Positions 22,297-32,100 of a stretch of 37,397 bases of DNA are shown here, one piece after another (the stretch's first letter is position 1; every line of letters begins with the position of its first letter). The DNA is taken from NCBI GenBank assembly GCA_963205455.1, contig CAUJJL010000042.1:1-37397 (forward strand), in the 5' to 3' direction. Origin of the DNA: Verrucomicrobiota bacterium. Lineage in GTDB: Bacteria; Verrucomicrobiota; Verrucomicrobiia; Opitutales; Opitutaceae. The position numbers and the translations under genes are program-made. The notes beneath the pieces were generated by a model. That model made no database searches and was not told the origin of the DNA. It saw only the letters and a list, made by a program, of their open reading frames with translations.

Positions 22297-23265
22297 TCAG
22301 CCCGCACGAGGCCGATATCGCAACACCGGCCAAGATCGAACCGAATCGAGCAGCGCCGCAAGGAAAATGACGAAACCGGTGACTACCGGATACGCGTAGG
22401 GGTTGGCATCAATCATCACGAGGCCATTTTGAATTGTAGTGATAAGAATGCCGCCCGAAACCGGCGCCCACCAGCTTCCCCGTCCTCCAAACAGACTGGT
22501 GCCGCCTAAAACGGCGGCGGCAATCGCCAGGAATTCTGCATTCTGACCAAAAGCCGCCGACGCAGCTGACGTCTGGCTCAGCGAAATAAATCCGCCCAAA
22601 CCCGCAAAGGCACCGCACAAAAGATAGCCACTACAGGCAATCAACGCAACGGGAACACCGGCGCGGCGCGCCCCCTCACGATCTGCTCCGATCGTACGGA
22701 CATACGGACCAAAAGGAGTGTGCCGCAAGAGGATCCATGAAGCACATACGGCAGTAGTCGTGAGCCAGATGGGGACTGGAATCCCCGACAAATCTGCACG
22801 CCCCATTTCCGCCACAGGCCTGCTCGCATAGACGATCTTCGTGGAAGAGATGAATATCCCCAAACCACGACCAATGAACGTCGTCGCAAGCGTGACAATA
22901 AACGCAGGCACATTGAGGGTCACGATGATCATGCCGTTGATCGCTCCAAATAGCGCCCCGACCATCACAGATGCCAGAAGGCTCACCCAGACGGGTTCGG
23001 CTGAAAGTCCCATGCCCACTGCAACCGCACCGAGGTACATTGCGGACCCAACCGAGAGGTCCACGCCCGCAATCAGAAGCACCAGGTTCATGCCGAGCGC
23101 GACCACAATCAACCAGCCCGATTGAACTAAGATGGCTTGCAGGTTTTGAAGCGCGAGAAACCGTGGAGACAGAGTTCCAAAAACCAACAACAGCACCCCA
23201 AAAAACAGGAGTGGCATTGCCCGTAACAAAACATTCGGAAGTAAAAATGTCGTGCCTTGTTTCAT
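22297..23265 (-). CDS. Ribose-type ABC transporter permease
   Basis: 322 residues with 8-10 hydrophobic helices and the RbsC/BPD_transp_2 signatures: LLIAGVDLSVGSAMYL, ATTFIGRGLGIFISS, the ATPase-contact motif TIGADREGARRAGVPV and a C-terminal GGTSLFGGRGSWW. The ATG at 23265 lies two bases after the ATPase stop, so translation is coupled; the frame extends 38 codons upstream inside the ATPase gene but that extension is not family-like. It forms the import channel together with the fused permease two genes upstream, as in importers with two different permease subunits. Confidence 0.92.
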   Translation of the reverse strand: MKQGTTFLLPNVLLRAMPLLFFGVLLLVFGTLSPRFLALQNLQAILVQSGWLIVVALGMNLVLLIAGVDLSVGSAMYLGAVAVGMGLSAEPVWVSLLASVMVGALFGAINGMIIVTLNVPAFIVTLATTFIGRGLGIFISSTKIVYASRPVAEMGRADLSGIPVPIWLTTTAVCASWILLRHTPFGPYVRTIGADREGARRAGVPVALIACSGYLLCGAFAGLGGFISLSQTSAASAAFGQNAEFLAIAAAVLGGTSLFGGRGSWWAPVSGGILITTIQNGLVMIDANPYAYPVVTGFVIFLAALLDSVRSWPVLRYRPRAG

Positions 23266-23267
23266 TG

Positions 23268-24800
23268 CTAAACGTCTGATTGCCCGAACGCTGCTCGAAG
23301 AATTGCCGCGCGGTCGAATTGGTCTCTTGAGAATTCGCGCACAATCCGGCCACGATGGATGACCAGAATGCGGTCGCACAATCCAGTCAACTCTTCGAGT
23401 TCAGAGGAAATAACGAGGAGCGCGGAACCCCGCTCTGCCAAGTCCGTCAGCAAGCGGTAGATTTCTTCCTTCGCCCCCACATCAATGCCCCGCGTCGGTT
23501 CATCCAGCAGCAAGACTGTCGGATTTCGCAGAAGCCAGCGTGCGAGCACGGTTTTTTGCTGATTTCCACCTGACAATGTGCGAACCTTGGTCGAATTGAT
23601 GTCACCGCAACGGACTGAAAGTCGGTCGACAAGCCCCGCAAGTTTGTCAGCGAGTTTCCGCTCATCAATCACACGGCAGGGTCCGCGTGCAAACATCGGG
23701 AGAGAGGCCAGCGCCATGTTCTGAGCAACAGTTGCATCCATCAAGAGACTGTCCCTTCTCCGATCCTCAGTCACGAAAGCCACACCGGCTGCCAATCTCG
23801 CGCCCAAGTCGCCGGCCCCCAGCGCTCGCGTTCCCACGCGGATGTACCCGTCCCGATGTGGATCAAGTCCAAAGAGGATGCGTGCGAGTTTCGATCGGCC
23901 TGAACCCATGAGGCCTGAAACGCCGACAATCTCGCCCGCTGAAAGCGTCAAGCTGATCTCGCGGACCGAACCTTGGTCTCCAACTCGGCTGGCCTCCAGA
24001 ATCTGAGCTGGAGCTGCGGCGCGCGGTGAACGCGTCGGAAAGAGCGTTTCTATCGACCGCCCCACCATTGCGAAAACGAGTTGTCGCGATGTCAGGCCCA
24101 TATTGCGCTCGCTCAGGGCGACCCGCCCATCGCGCATGACAAGCACCCTGTCCGCAAGACGCAGGATTTCGCCCAATACATGACTGACATAGACAATCGC
24201 AACACCGTGTTCTTTGAGGCGCGCAATAATTCCAAACAACCGATTTGCCTCTCGCTCTGTCAGGGAGGTTGTCGGCTCGTCCAAGATCAGGACGCGTATG
24301 TCGGACGCGAGCCCACGGGCGATTTCCAGAAGCTGCCGCTCACCAGTCGACAAGCTTTCAGCCAGTGTGTCTGGGTCAACGTCCAACTCGACGGCCCGCA
24401 GAAGCTCACGAGTCTCTTCCCGCATCCTACGTCTCGCCACCAACGGAAGTCCCTTTACCAATCTGGCAAATCTGCCCAAGAATAGGTTCTCGGCGACTGA
24501 CAGATTGGGGAAGATGCTCAATTCCTGCTGTGTGAAGGAAATCCCCGCGGCGTCAGCTTCACGACGATTGGCGGGCTCGAATGATCTCCCATCCAGCAGG
24601 ATACGCCCGCCGTCCTTGGGCAAAACTCCAGCCAGGATATTCATGGTGGTGGACTTTCCGGATCCATTCTCCCCTACAACTCCCAGCAACTCGCCCGCGT
24701 TCACCTCAAAACTTACACCCTGAAGTACAGGGACGTTGAAAAACGACTTGGCAAGTCCCTCAACCTTTAGGCGCGGGATGCCGCCATCCGCCGCATTCAT
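23268..24800 (-). CDS. Ribose-type sugar ABC transporter ATPase (two fused domains)
   Basis: 510 residues, the usual RbsA/MglA length. First domain: Walker A GENGSGKST (43-51), signature LSTGERQ, Walker B VLILDEPTTSL. Second domain: degenerate P-loop GLMGSGRSK, signature LSGGNQQK, Walker B VLLLDEPTRGIDVG. This asymmetry is standard for the sugar-importer class. It powers the importer made of the flanking gene products. The start overlaps the stop of the binding protein-permease gene by ATGA. Confidence 0.94.
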   Translation of the reverse strand: MNAADGGIPRLKVEGLAKSFFNVPVLQGVSFEVNAGELLGVVGENGSGKSTTMNILAGVLPKDGGRILLDGRSFEPANRREADAAGISFTQQELSIFPNLSVAENLFLGRFARLVKGLPLVARRRMREETRELLRAVELDVDPDTLAESLSTGERQLLEIARGLASDIRVLILDEPTTSLTEREANRLFGIIARLKEHGVAIVYVSHVLGEILRLADRVLVMRDGRVALSERNMGLTSRQLVFAMVGRSIETLFPTRSPRAAAPAQILEASRVGDQGSVREISLTLSAGEIVGVSGLMGSGRSKLARILFGLDPHRDGYIRVGTRALGAGDLGARLAAGVAFVTEDRRRDSLLMDATVAQNMALASLPMFARGPCRVIDERKLADKLAGLVDRLSVRCGDINSTKVRTLSGGNQQKTVLARWLLRNPTVLLLDEPTRGIDVGAKEEIYRLLTDLAERGSALLVISSELEELTGLCDRILVIHRGRIVREFSRDQFDRAAILRAAFGQSDV

Positions 24801-26887
24801 GTGGTCCTCCTCCGCCGACGCACTGCATCGGAGATGGCAGCACCCAAAATGGCGATACCTTTGATGGAGAGGACCAGAAAAAGGGAAAGACCGAGCAGTT
24901 GAAGCGATTTGTCCAAAAGCGAAAGAAAGGCCACACCGGCCATTGCGAACACGATCCTTCCGCGACCTCCAAACAGACTCACGCCACCAATGACAGCCGC
25001 TCCGACGATATCGAGCAGCATATTCTGGCCAAGCGTGGGCAGCCCGGTCTCAATGCGGCTCGTCAGAATGACTGACGCGATTCCGGAAGCTATCCCTGAG
25101 GCCGCAAACATGGCGACGGTAATGCGCTGCACCGGGACTCCGGAAATGCGGGACGCGCGATCGTTGTGCCCGATGGCATAAACCCAGCGGCCAATCATCG
25201 TCCGCTCCAAGGTGAGCCACGCTCCCAGAAGCACGGCCAGACAAATGACGAGCGCGAATGGAATCCCCGCGAATGTACCGTAGCCGATTGACCTAAAAGA
25301 TGCCGGAAGGCCGCCAATGCTGACGGAGCCCGAGACCGTCGAGCAAATCCACACGGTCGCCCCGCCCACCGCCATCATCACAGCCAGCGTAGCAATGAAA
25401 GAAGGTATACGAAAGTACGCCACGCAGACACCGTTGAACACGCCGACACTCAAACCAACGCCAAGGAAAAGAAATATACCGGTACAGGTTGTTCCCAGCG
25501 ATGCCGGATCTGCCCCAGAACGAGTCATTATCGACGCCCCAAGCACACTCGCCAACGCCATGACCGATGTCATTGAGAGGTCAATCTGTCCGATCAGCAG
25601 AACAAGCGCCTGGCCGGCAACCAAGATCGCCAGCGGCAACATCGCCAGCAGGATGTCCCTCAAAGTTCCCCACGTAAGGAAAGCCAAAAGGAAAGCCCGA
25701 ATACTCATGTGGGCGGAAGCGCTTGAATCTTCACCGTTCAGAGCAGGAGCGAGCCCCTTTGCTTCTAGCTGTTTCTGCTTCCAAATCTGGTAACCCCACA
25801 TTTCTCCACGCTTCTCCAAGAGCGAGTTCTGGGAAATGACGAATCCCGGATCAACAATAAGTTTCGGGGGTTTCTCGCCGCGCCACATTTCCTCCAAGGC
25901 GTCGAAGGAGCGTACCGCCTCAAAAGCCAGGTTTTGGACCCCATCGACATCATAGTACCCGGCGGCGAGTTGCTCATAGCCGTTCTCGTCGCCATCAAAG
26001 CCCGCAATCAAAACATGCCCAGGCTCACCCGTCTTCTTCCATTTTCCCGCAGCCCGCAGGGCCTGCTCGATTTGTGGTGTAAGAAAATCCGAAGACGTCA
26101 CGAGCATATTGATCTCGGGATGTGCCCGCAGCGCGTTTGCCAGGCCTGCAAAACCTTTGTCAGCGTTCCATTCCGTTGCTATTCTTGCGACCACTTCTAC
26201 AATATCGCGATTCTCGGCGACAGCCTCTTCAAAACCGTCCCGACGTTGAACGGCATTGGCGTCGCCCAAGTCGCCAATCAGGATTGCTGCCTTGTAATTT
26301 CCCCCTTGAGTTCGGGCGATCTTGATCAGCTCCAAAACGGTCTGACGCATGAGCGATTGGTTCGCTGCAACCACTGCCACGGAATACGCGTCGCTCTCCG
26401 CTGGAGGGCGGTTGAAATGCACCATTGGAATTCCGGCGGCATTCGCAGCGCGAATTGCCGGCACCACCGCTTTGTCGTCAGTATGAATGATGACAACACC
26501 ATCCACGCGACGCTGGATCATTGACTGCAATTGCTGGTACTGCTTGTGGTCGTCCAAATTCGACACCGACTCAATCAGCGCCCAGCCTCGCCTTTGAGCT
26601 TCGACGCGCATGACACGCTGACTCTCGAGCCATCCTGGCGAAATGAGGCTGTCAAACATCACAGCCACCGTTCGCTTTTGTGTTTCCGCGTCTGCCAAAC
26701 CAACCGAAAGACTGGTCAAACAGAGCACGACAACTTGGGCAGCCCACCTAAGGACCTTCTTCCCGAGATTGTGGCTCGAACCAACCCTGCAGACTAAACC
26801 TGTGAGAAACGCGCCTTTAGCCAAGATCGACACGTGAGCTTTCGGCAAAGCCCGATTTTCGAACCCATTCTGCGCCGAGTACTTCAT
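24797..26887 (-). CDS. Fused sugar-binding protein and permease of a ribose-type ABC importer
   Basis: 696 residues from the ATG at 26887, which overlaps the SMP-30 stop by ATGA. Residues 1-45 are a polar leader, 45-66 a hydrophobic segment that can anchor the chain, 70-375 a periplasmic binding protein of the RbsB type (VDGVVIIHTDDKAVVPAIRA, GIPMVHFNR, FDGDENGYEQLAAGYY), 376-395 a short linker, and 396-690 an RbsC-type permease (LLIGQIDLSMTSVMAL, AIGHNDRASRISGVPV, GGVSLFGGRGR). Binding protein and permease are normally separate genes. The fusion fixes the binding protein to the channel, as in osmolyte and amino acid importers with tethered binding domains. A frameshift artefact is unlikely because the linker is in frame and both parts are complete. 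Confidence 0.9.
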   Translation of the reverse strand: MKYSAQNGFENRALPKAHVSILAKGAFLTGLVCRVGSSHNLGKKVLRWAAQVVVLCLTSLSVGLADAETQKRTVAVMFDSLISPGWLESQRVMRVEAQRRGWALIESVSNLDDHKQYQQLQSMIQRRVDGVVIIHTDDKAVVPAIRAANAAGIPMVHFNRPPAESDAYSVAVVAANQSLMRQTVLELIKIARTQGGNYKAAILIGDLGDANAVQRRDGFEEAVAENRDIVEVVARIATEWNADKGFAGLANALRAHPEINMLVTSSDFLTPQIEQALRAAGKWKKTGEPGHVLIAGFDGDENGYEQLAAGYYDVDGVQNLAFEAVRSFDALEEMWRGEKPPKLIVDPGFVISQNSLLEKRGEMWGYQIWKQKQLEAKGLAPALNGEDSSASAHMSIRAFLLAFLTWGTLRDILLAMLPLAILVAGQALVLLIGQIDLSMTSVMALASVLGASIMTRSGADPASLGTTCTGIFLFLGVGLSVGVFNGVCVAYFRIPSFIATLAVMMAVGGATVWICSTVSGSVSIGGLPASFRSIGYGTFAGIPFALVICLAVLLGAWLTLERTMIGRWVYAIGHNDRASRISGVPVQRITVAMFAASGIASGIASVILTSRIETGLPTLGQNMLLDIVGAAVIGGVSLFGGRGRIVFAMAGVAFLSLLDKSLQLLGLSLFLVLSIKGIAILGAAISDAVRRRRRTT

Positions 26888-27729
26888 GATGCAGGCACCT
26901 CCGCACAAAAGATGCTGCCAGCGAGGGGCTCGGTTCGCAATTGCTCATCCGTGAGCTCGGTTTGCGCGGTGGTGATAAATAGCCTCCGACAATTGGCATC
27001 CATACAGCAGGAACTTGTGAGGCGTGTTGGTACGTGGACAGAATACAGCGGAGCCCCGGAACTTGGATCGAAAGCAACAACCTGGGAGCCGCGCCAGAAT
27101 GCAATCCACAGACGCCCATCCAAATCCATGCACATGCCATCGGGTAAACCATATTCTGCATCCACCTCGAACGCGACCCTCCGGTTGGAAATTCTTCCAA
27201 CCGCCAGATCGCAGTCAAATACGTCCACACGTTGAAGCGCCGTGTCGATATAGTAGAACAAACCCCGCTTTACATCCCAAGCCAGGCCGTTCGAAATAGT
27301 GATGCGGCCCAAAAGAAGCGTCACAGAACCGTCCAGGTCCACGCGATACAAAGATCCGGCCTCGTGTGTGGCAGAATATTCCATGGTGCCACACCAGAAG
27401 CGCCCCATCGGATCGAGCTTTCCATCGTTAAATCTAACTCGGGGGGGAAGCTTCGGACCATTCGGCAACAATGAGAACGATTCATCCGGATGAAGTATGC
27501 CAAGGCCATGACTCGTGCCGGCAATGAATCCGCCCTTCCAAGGAGCAACCGCACCAACGTGGGCGGGAAACGTCAAGGCTTGCGGGCAGTTTCCCTTGAC
27601 ATCGCAACTATGCAGGCGCGCGCCCAAGATATCCACCCAATAGAGCCGATCGTTGTGCCAAAAGGGACCCTCGCCGAGCACTGAATTGGAGCGGCAAAAA
27701 AGCTCTGCTTCAATTGTCGGATGTCGCAT
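26884..27729 (-). CDS. SMP-30/gluconolactonase family protein
   Basis: 281 residues of a six-bladed propeller: LGEGPFW with the metal-binding Glu near 18, RFNDGKLDPMGRFWCGTM, ISNGLAWD and GLPDGMCMDLDGRLW, which hold the Asn/Asp metal ligands of the family. It lacks a signal peptide, so it acts in the cytoplasm, probably opening a sugar lactone. The ATG at 27729 is preferred over an in-frame TTG at 27744. It starts 27 bp after the hydroxyacid dehydrogenase and overlaps the transporter gene, so it belongs to the importer operon. Confidence 0.9.
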   Translation of the reverse strand: MRHPTIEAELFCRSNSVLGEGPFWHNDRLYWVDILGARLHSCDVKGNCPQALTFPAHVGAVAPWKGGFIAGTSHGLGILHPDESFSLLPNGPKLPPRVRFNDGKLDPMGRFWCGTMEYSATHEAGSLYRVDLDGSVTLLLGRITISNGLAWDVKRGLFYYIDTALQRVDVFDCDLAVGRISNRRVAFEVDAEYGLPDGMCMDLDGRLWIAFWRGSQVVAFDPSSGAPLYSVHVPTRLTSSCCMDANCRRLFITTAQTELTDEQLRTEPLAGSIFCAEVPAS

Positions 27730-27756
27730 GGTCTGGAATGGCAATCCAGCGTGTGC

Positions 27757-28824
27757 CTAGGTGCCCCTGGTAGCGGTAGCCTCGTCGGCCCGCAGCCTGT
27801 CCCATTTCGCCTTGAAACCCGGCCTAGCCAGCACCACCGGATTGATGGTACCCGCCGGGACTCTTCCAAGCGACAAGTCAATCATTCCCCTGAATGCACT
27901 TCTGCCGATGTCACGAAAGAGTTCGTGGGTCCAGGCGATGGCATGGGGCGCAAGAAGCACATTGTCGAGGGATCCAAACGGATGAGGGCCCGCAAGGGGT
28001 TCATCCGCAAAACAATCAATCGCAGCACCACCGATCCGACCGCACTTCAATACATCAAAAAGGGCAGCTTCGTCCACGATGCCGCCACGGGCAGTATTGA
28101 TGAGAAAGGCAGTTGGTTTCATCAGTCCCAGTTCCCGGTCACTGATCAACCCCCTCGTCTCATCGTTCAATGGACAGTGCAAAGAAACGAAATCCGATTC
28201 GCGCATCACAGTATCAAGATTCGCCAAATGCGCCCCTGCAGCAGCAATCTGCTCCGCAGTTATATACGGATCGAAAACCAGTGTTCTTTTCAATCCGAAG
28301 GGTTTCAGCAGACGGAGAAGGCTGCGCGCAATTCCGCCCAAGCCGATGATGCCAAGTGTACGGTCCCGCAACTCGGTTCCCATGAACTGGGTCCGTTCGT
28401 CCCAGCGGCCGAATCGCACCAACAGGTCTTTTGCCCGAACCTTGTGACCAAGCGCAATCATCCAACCAACCGTCGCTTCAGCTACGGAGTGGTCCACCGC
28501 CCCGGCAGTAATGAAAACCAATACATCGGCATTGGTGCAGGCTTCAATATCGACGGCATCGTAGCCCACCCCGAAGCGACCAATGGCCAAAAGATCACCC
28601 GCCTGCGAAACGGTCTCTGCCTTGACCGAGGGCGTCATCACAATGACTCCATTGGCACCACCGATCTGATCAGGTCCAATCACGGATTGGTGTCTGCCCA
28701 TGAATTGGTGGGTAAGATGGGGATACTTCGCAATCTCCGAAAGACCGACATCTCTAAACCTTGGATTCCCCTCAGCGTCAAAAAAATCGGCAGTAAGTGT
28801 TATGACGAATTTTCCTCTGTTCAT
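27757..28824 (-). CDS. D-isomer-specific 2-hydroxyacid dehydrogenase
   Basis: 355 residues. The NAD-binding motif GLGGIA (161-166), NTARGGIVDEAAL with catalytic Arg246, DEPL with Glu275 and catalytic His294 (APHAIAW) make the Arg-Glu-His triad complete. The ATG at 28824 has a GGAAG site and starts at the family's N-terminus; a longer frame to 28899 exists. It converts 2-hydroxyacids and 2-ketoacids with NAD(P)H, in a sugar-acid pathway here by context. It is the first gene of the importer operon, preceded by a cluster of GAACA half-sites. Confidence 0.9.
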   Translation of the reverse strand: MNRGKFVITLTADFFDAEGNPRFRDVGLSEIAKYPHLTHQFMGRHQSVIGPDQIGGANGVIVMTPSVKAETVSQAGDLLAIGRFGVGYDAVDIEACTNADVLVFITAGAVDHSVAEATVGWMIALGHKVRAKDLLVRFGRWDERTQFMGTELRDRTLGIIGLGGIARSLLRLLKPFGLKRTLVFDPYITAEQIAAAGAHLANLDTVMRESDFVSLHCPLNDETRGLISDRELGLMKPTAFLINTARGGIVDEAALFDVLKCGRIGGAAIDCFADEPLAGPHPFGSLDNVLLAPHAIAWTHELFRDIGRSAFRGMIDLSLGRVPAGTINPVVLARPGFKAKWDRLRADEATATRGT

Positions 28825-29153
28825 TTCAATGGCTTCCCATCGTGCACACAGGCTTCGTGTTCGCCTTCTTTCTTGCAAGGCCACCTCAGTATTTCTCAAG
28901 CCATGCTACCGATGTCTTGAACACTGAAACTGTTCGCAATTGAAGAACAGGGACGGATCGCAGCGCACACGTGCTGCTAGATCGATTTTCCAAGCGCCTC
29001 TGATAAAGCTTCATAGCAAGCCAGTTCTCTGGCGCGGCCTTCTGCACTCCACAATCCGAATCATGCGATCGCTGTTGCTCACAAGTGTGGTATTTGGCCA
29101 GTACGGTTCACCCGCCTGCTGCTCATGCGAATTCCCCTCGTACTTTAAATGCT
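28825..29153 (-). other. Upstream region of the importer operon
   Basis: No gene seen. It holds three alternating half-sites at 28919-28949 and no convincing terminator for the receptor gene, so read-through from the receptor into this operon is possible. Confidence 0.5.
28919..28949. promoter_or_regulatory. Cluster of GAACA/TGTTC half-sites, candidate operator
   Basis: GAACA (28919-28923), seven bases, TGTTC (28931-28935), nine bases, GAACA (28945-28949): two overlapping inverted repeats about 100 bp before the dehydrogenase start. The regulator is unknown. Confidence 0.4.
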
Positions 29154-32100
29154 TCAAAAAGTGAGTGTGTTTGCTACGGTTATTTCTTGCGGATTCGAGT
29201 TGCGAACGATCGCAAGTTGCCCATCCGGATTGATTACAACTGGAATATAGTCTTTGTTGCCAACCAAGTTACGTATATTGAGCTGAATCTTCCAACTGCG
29301 TCCACGGGCAAGGCGTTTCGCATAGCCCAGCCAGATGTCTCCATTCCAGAGTCCATCGTCAAAATAAGGAGATGCCACATCAAGCTTGACGATGCCTGCA
29401 GAAACAGTCTGCGGATATCCAATGGCTGCCCTACCTTGCCAGCGAACCGCACCACCAATAACAACTCCATTCAGCAGCCCCCGATCGAATGCATAAGTGC
29501 TCACTAGGTTCGCGCGCCACTTCCGTTGCTCTTGCAAGATCGTGCCGTCCTTGGAACGCGCCTGCCCTACAGGATTGTAGTAGGTATTGTAGAACTGCTG
29601 TTCTACAGTAATCCGATCAGTCACATTGGGGTTTGCAGCCAAACCACCAAGCTTTGATGCCTGGAATGCCGCTAAGTCTGCGTCGGCCTTTTCGGCCTCC
29701 AGAGCAGCTGTATTGGATGTGACTGTCTCCTGCTTCCCCACATTTGCAGAGATGCGCCAATTGCGGGTTACATTCCCAATCAATTCTATCTCCATGCCGC
29801 TCCCTCTGTAGTCTTGAGTACCGACGGCATTCACCGGGGGATTGACCCAGACCTGGACATCATCGGTGCGGTCAGTGGTCCACTGGTTGTCGTTCTGTGT
29901 CGCATTTGGAAGCGCAAGAATCGTGGCATAAATATCGTCCCACGATTTAAATACGCTTCCACTCTGGATTTCAGGAGAATTATTCGGATGTGCCAGGTAC
30001 GCTGCAAAACCGGCTGCTCCAGAACCAAATGCCATTTCTTGGCGCCTAATATTGCGCATTTGCAGTCGAGCGAATCCGCCCGCAGCGGAGGTTACGTTAA
30101 AACCGGGAATCGTCTGGTTCCGCGCAGTCATTTTGTACCAATTCACCCCGAGACTCAGTCGACGATTGAGAAACTCAAAGGTCACGCCAAAATCCCTCGT
30201 ATCCGCAGATGGAGGACCAAGCGGTTGTTTATCAGAATTCATCCGAGCGGTAGAAACAGATGAATTTTCAGATTCGCTAAAATGAGCACTCAGCTCAAAT
30301 GGCATCTGCTGAATCCACTTTTTTGGCAAGTGGACCACCGCGCTCTTGGTCTCAGTACTCACAACATCCAACTGGCTATCAGCGGGAAGAAGCAGATTCA
30401 TCGGATCGAATGATCCATCGGGCAGGCGCGCGGTCCCGTTCGCAGTGAACTGCCTCGCCCGATCACTACGGCGTCCCCAAGTTGCCACGACATCCCCACC
30501 AAAAAACCAGCCCTGCCACGCTCCAACCGTCGATCCATACTTCTGGAGGATATGACTGTTCCCCGAACTGTGCTGTGGATACTGGACCAAGTAGCTGTCA
30601 TAAAAATCAATGCCTCCGGTGGATGGATTGATGGTCGGGCGGCCGATATTGACCTGGTGCATGACCTTGAAAATATCCCCAGATTCCACACGCGGATTCT
30701 GGATATATTCTGTTACGCGCACGTCTGACGGACTGGTAATAGAAGAGTCAAGAAGCGATCCACTCACGTAGTTGATCGTCATAAAACTTCTCTGACCGGC
30801 ACCATTGATGTTTCCGTTCTGGGTTGTTGCAATATTAGTCCCGCTGCCCGGAACATCATACCAGTGTGCCCGGTAGAATGTTCCAAGCCTATCTACACTC
30901 TGTCCGCTATAGAAGCCAGTAAAATTGTGGTTCCCAAACCACTTTAGCCACCCCTTTTTCTGGGAAAGTTCCAATTTATAGAAAGCTGTAATATGATAGG
31001 CTTCACGCTTCTGGCGATCAGTATCAATCGAAGTATCTGCGGTATTACTATTTGTAAACATGAATAGTCTGCCAACATTAGGGTTTGGCTGTAGGTTGGG
31101 CAGATACTGGTTCATATCGACGCTTAATCTGGTTGTGGTATTGCTGCTATAAAAAAGGCTTGAGGTAGTCTTGTGGTACTGTTGGTCATACACCGCCTCA
31201 ATACCAGCCTTCCCTCCAACAAATTGCTGCTCGATTGCAACATTGCTTGCGTTGAACGTTTCTGCGTAATAGCTCAAGTCTCCCGCCATCAACATTCTCT
31301 CATTATTAACTATATTCTTGTCGGTAACTACGGCCGGCACATAGTTTGGCAGATACTGTTGCGTAATCGCATTTGTCGTAAGAAAGTTTGTCTGAATTGT
31401 CGACTTGGATGTCAGCAGGGGGGAAAGCAGATTCCATTGCAGCTGACCAACAAATCCCTGAATGCTGGAGTCGGGAAGCCCAACCGACGCAACCTGCGCA
31501 GTCGGGCTGTTATACACGATGGACAGTTGCGAGTTTACATAATTGATAAGCAAGGCCCGTGTGGAATTTCCCTGCGTTCGGTTGTCAAGGGTCAGCTTGG
31601 GAAGCCAAGTTCCGTTGGACAAAAAGCTCAGCGCGGCGGGCAACTGCCCATTCGCCTGCTGCGATGCAATGAGTGATGGGCTGTAGGTTGGCAATCTGAA
31701 CCAGTCCGAGAAATTATCGACAACTGGAATCAGATTGGGTGGATTGGCGTCAATTTGGCCGACCTCGTAGCTCCCCCTAATCACAGTCGGTCCAAGAACT
31801 GAGGATTTCTTGTTCTCCAGAAGGATAAGCTCGAATGCACCTGTGAGGCGCTTGTCTTTCTTGAATGTGGGTTTTTGCTGGTAAACCGTGTCATCGTTCA
31901 ATCCTATGAGCCTCACGCCGAGCCGACCGGGTTTGATTGACAAATTGTAGTCGAATACCTCACGATGGCTTCCTCGTTCTCCTAGAACTAGTGAGGCTTC
32001 ACCGAAGTTTCTTGCCGTTAGCGCCCGCTTCAAGGCGCTATCGAGAACGCCTCCTGCCTCTCCGATACCAAAGAGCAGGGAATTCGGCCCCCGACTGACA

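Noticed and set aside
28900..28910. GCATGGC upstream of the importer operon as a shared-element copy
   Set aside because: Only the CATGGC part matches; the CAAAAC half is missing.
27721..28920. 399-residue plus-strand frame opposite the hydroxyacid dehydrogenase
   Set aside because: The minus strand encodes a complete dehydrogenase with its Arg-Glu-His triad; the plus frame has no family features.
29024..29034. CGCCAGAGAACTGGC as a fourth copy of the shared promoter element
   Set aside because: It shares only the outer CGCCA and TGGC with different inner spacing, and no -10 hexamer lies at the matching distance.
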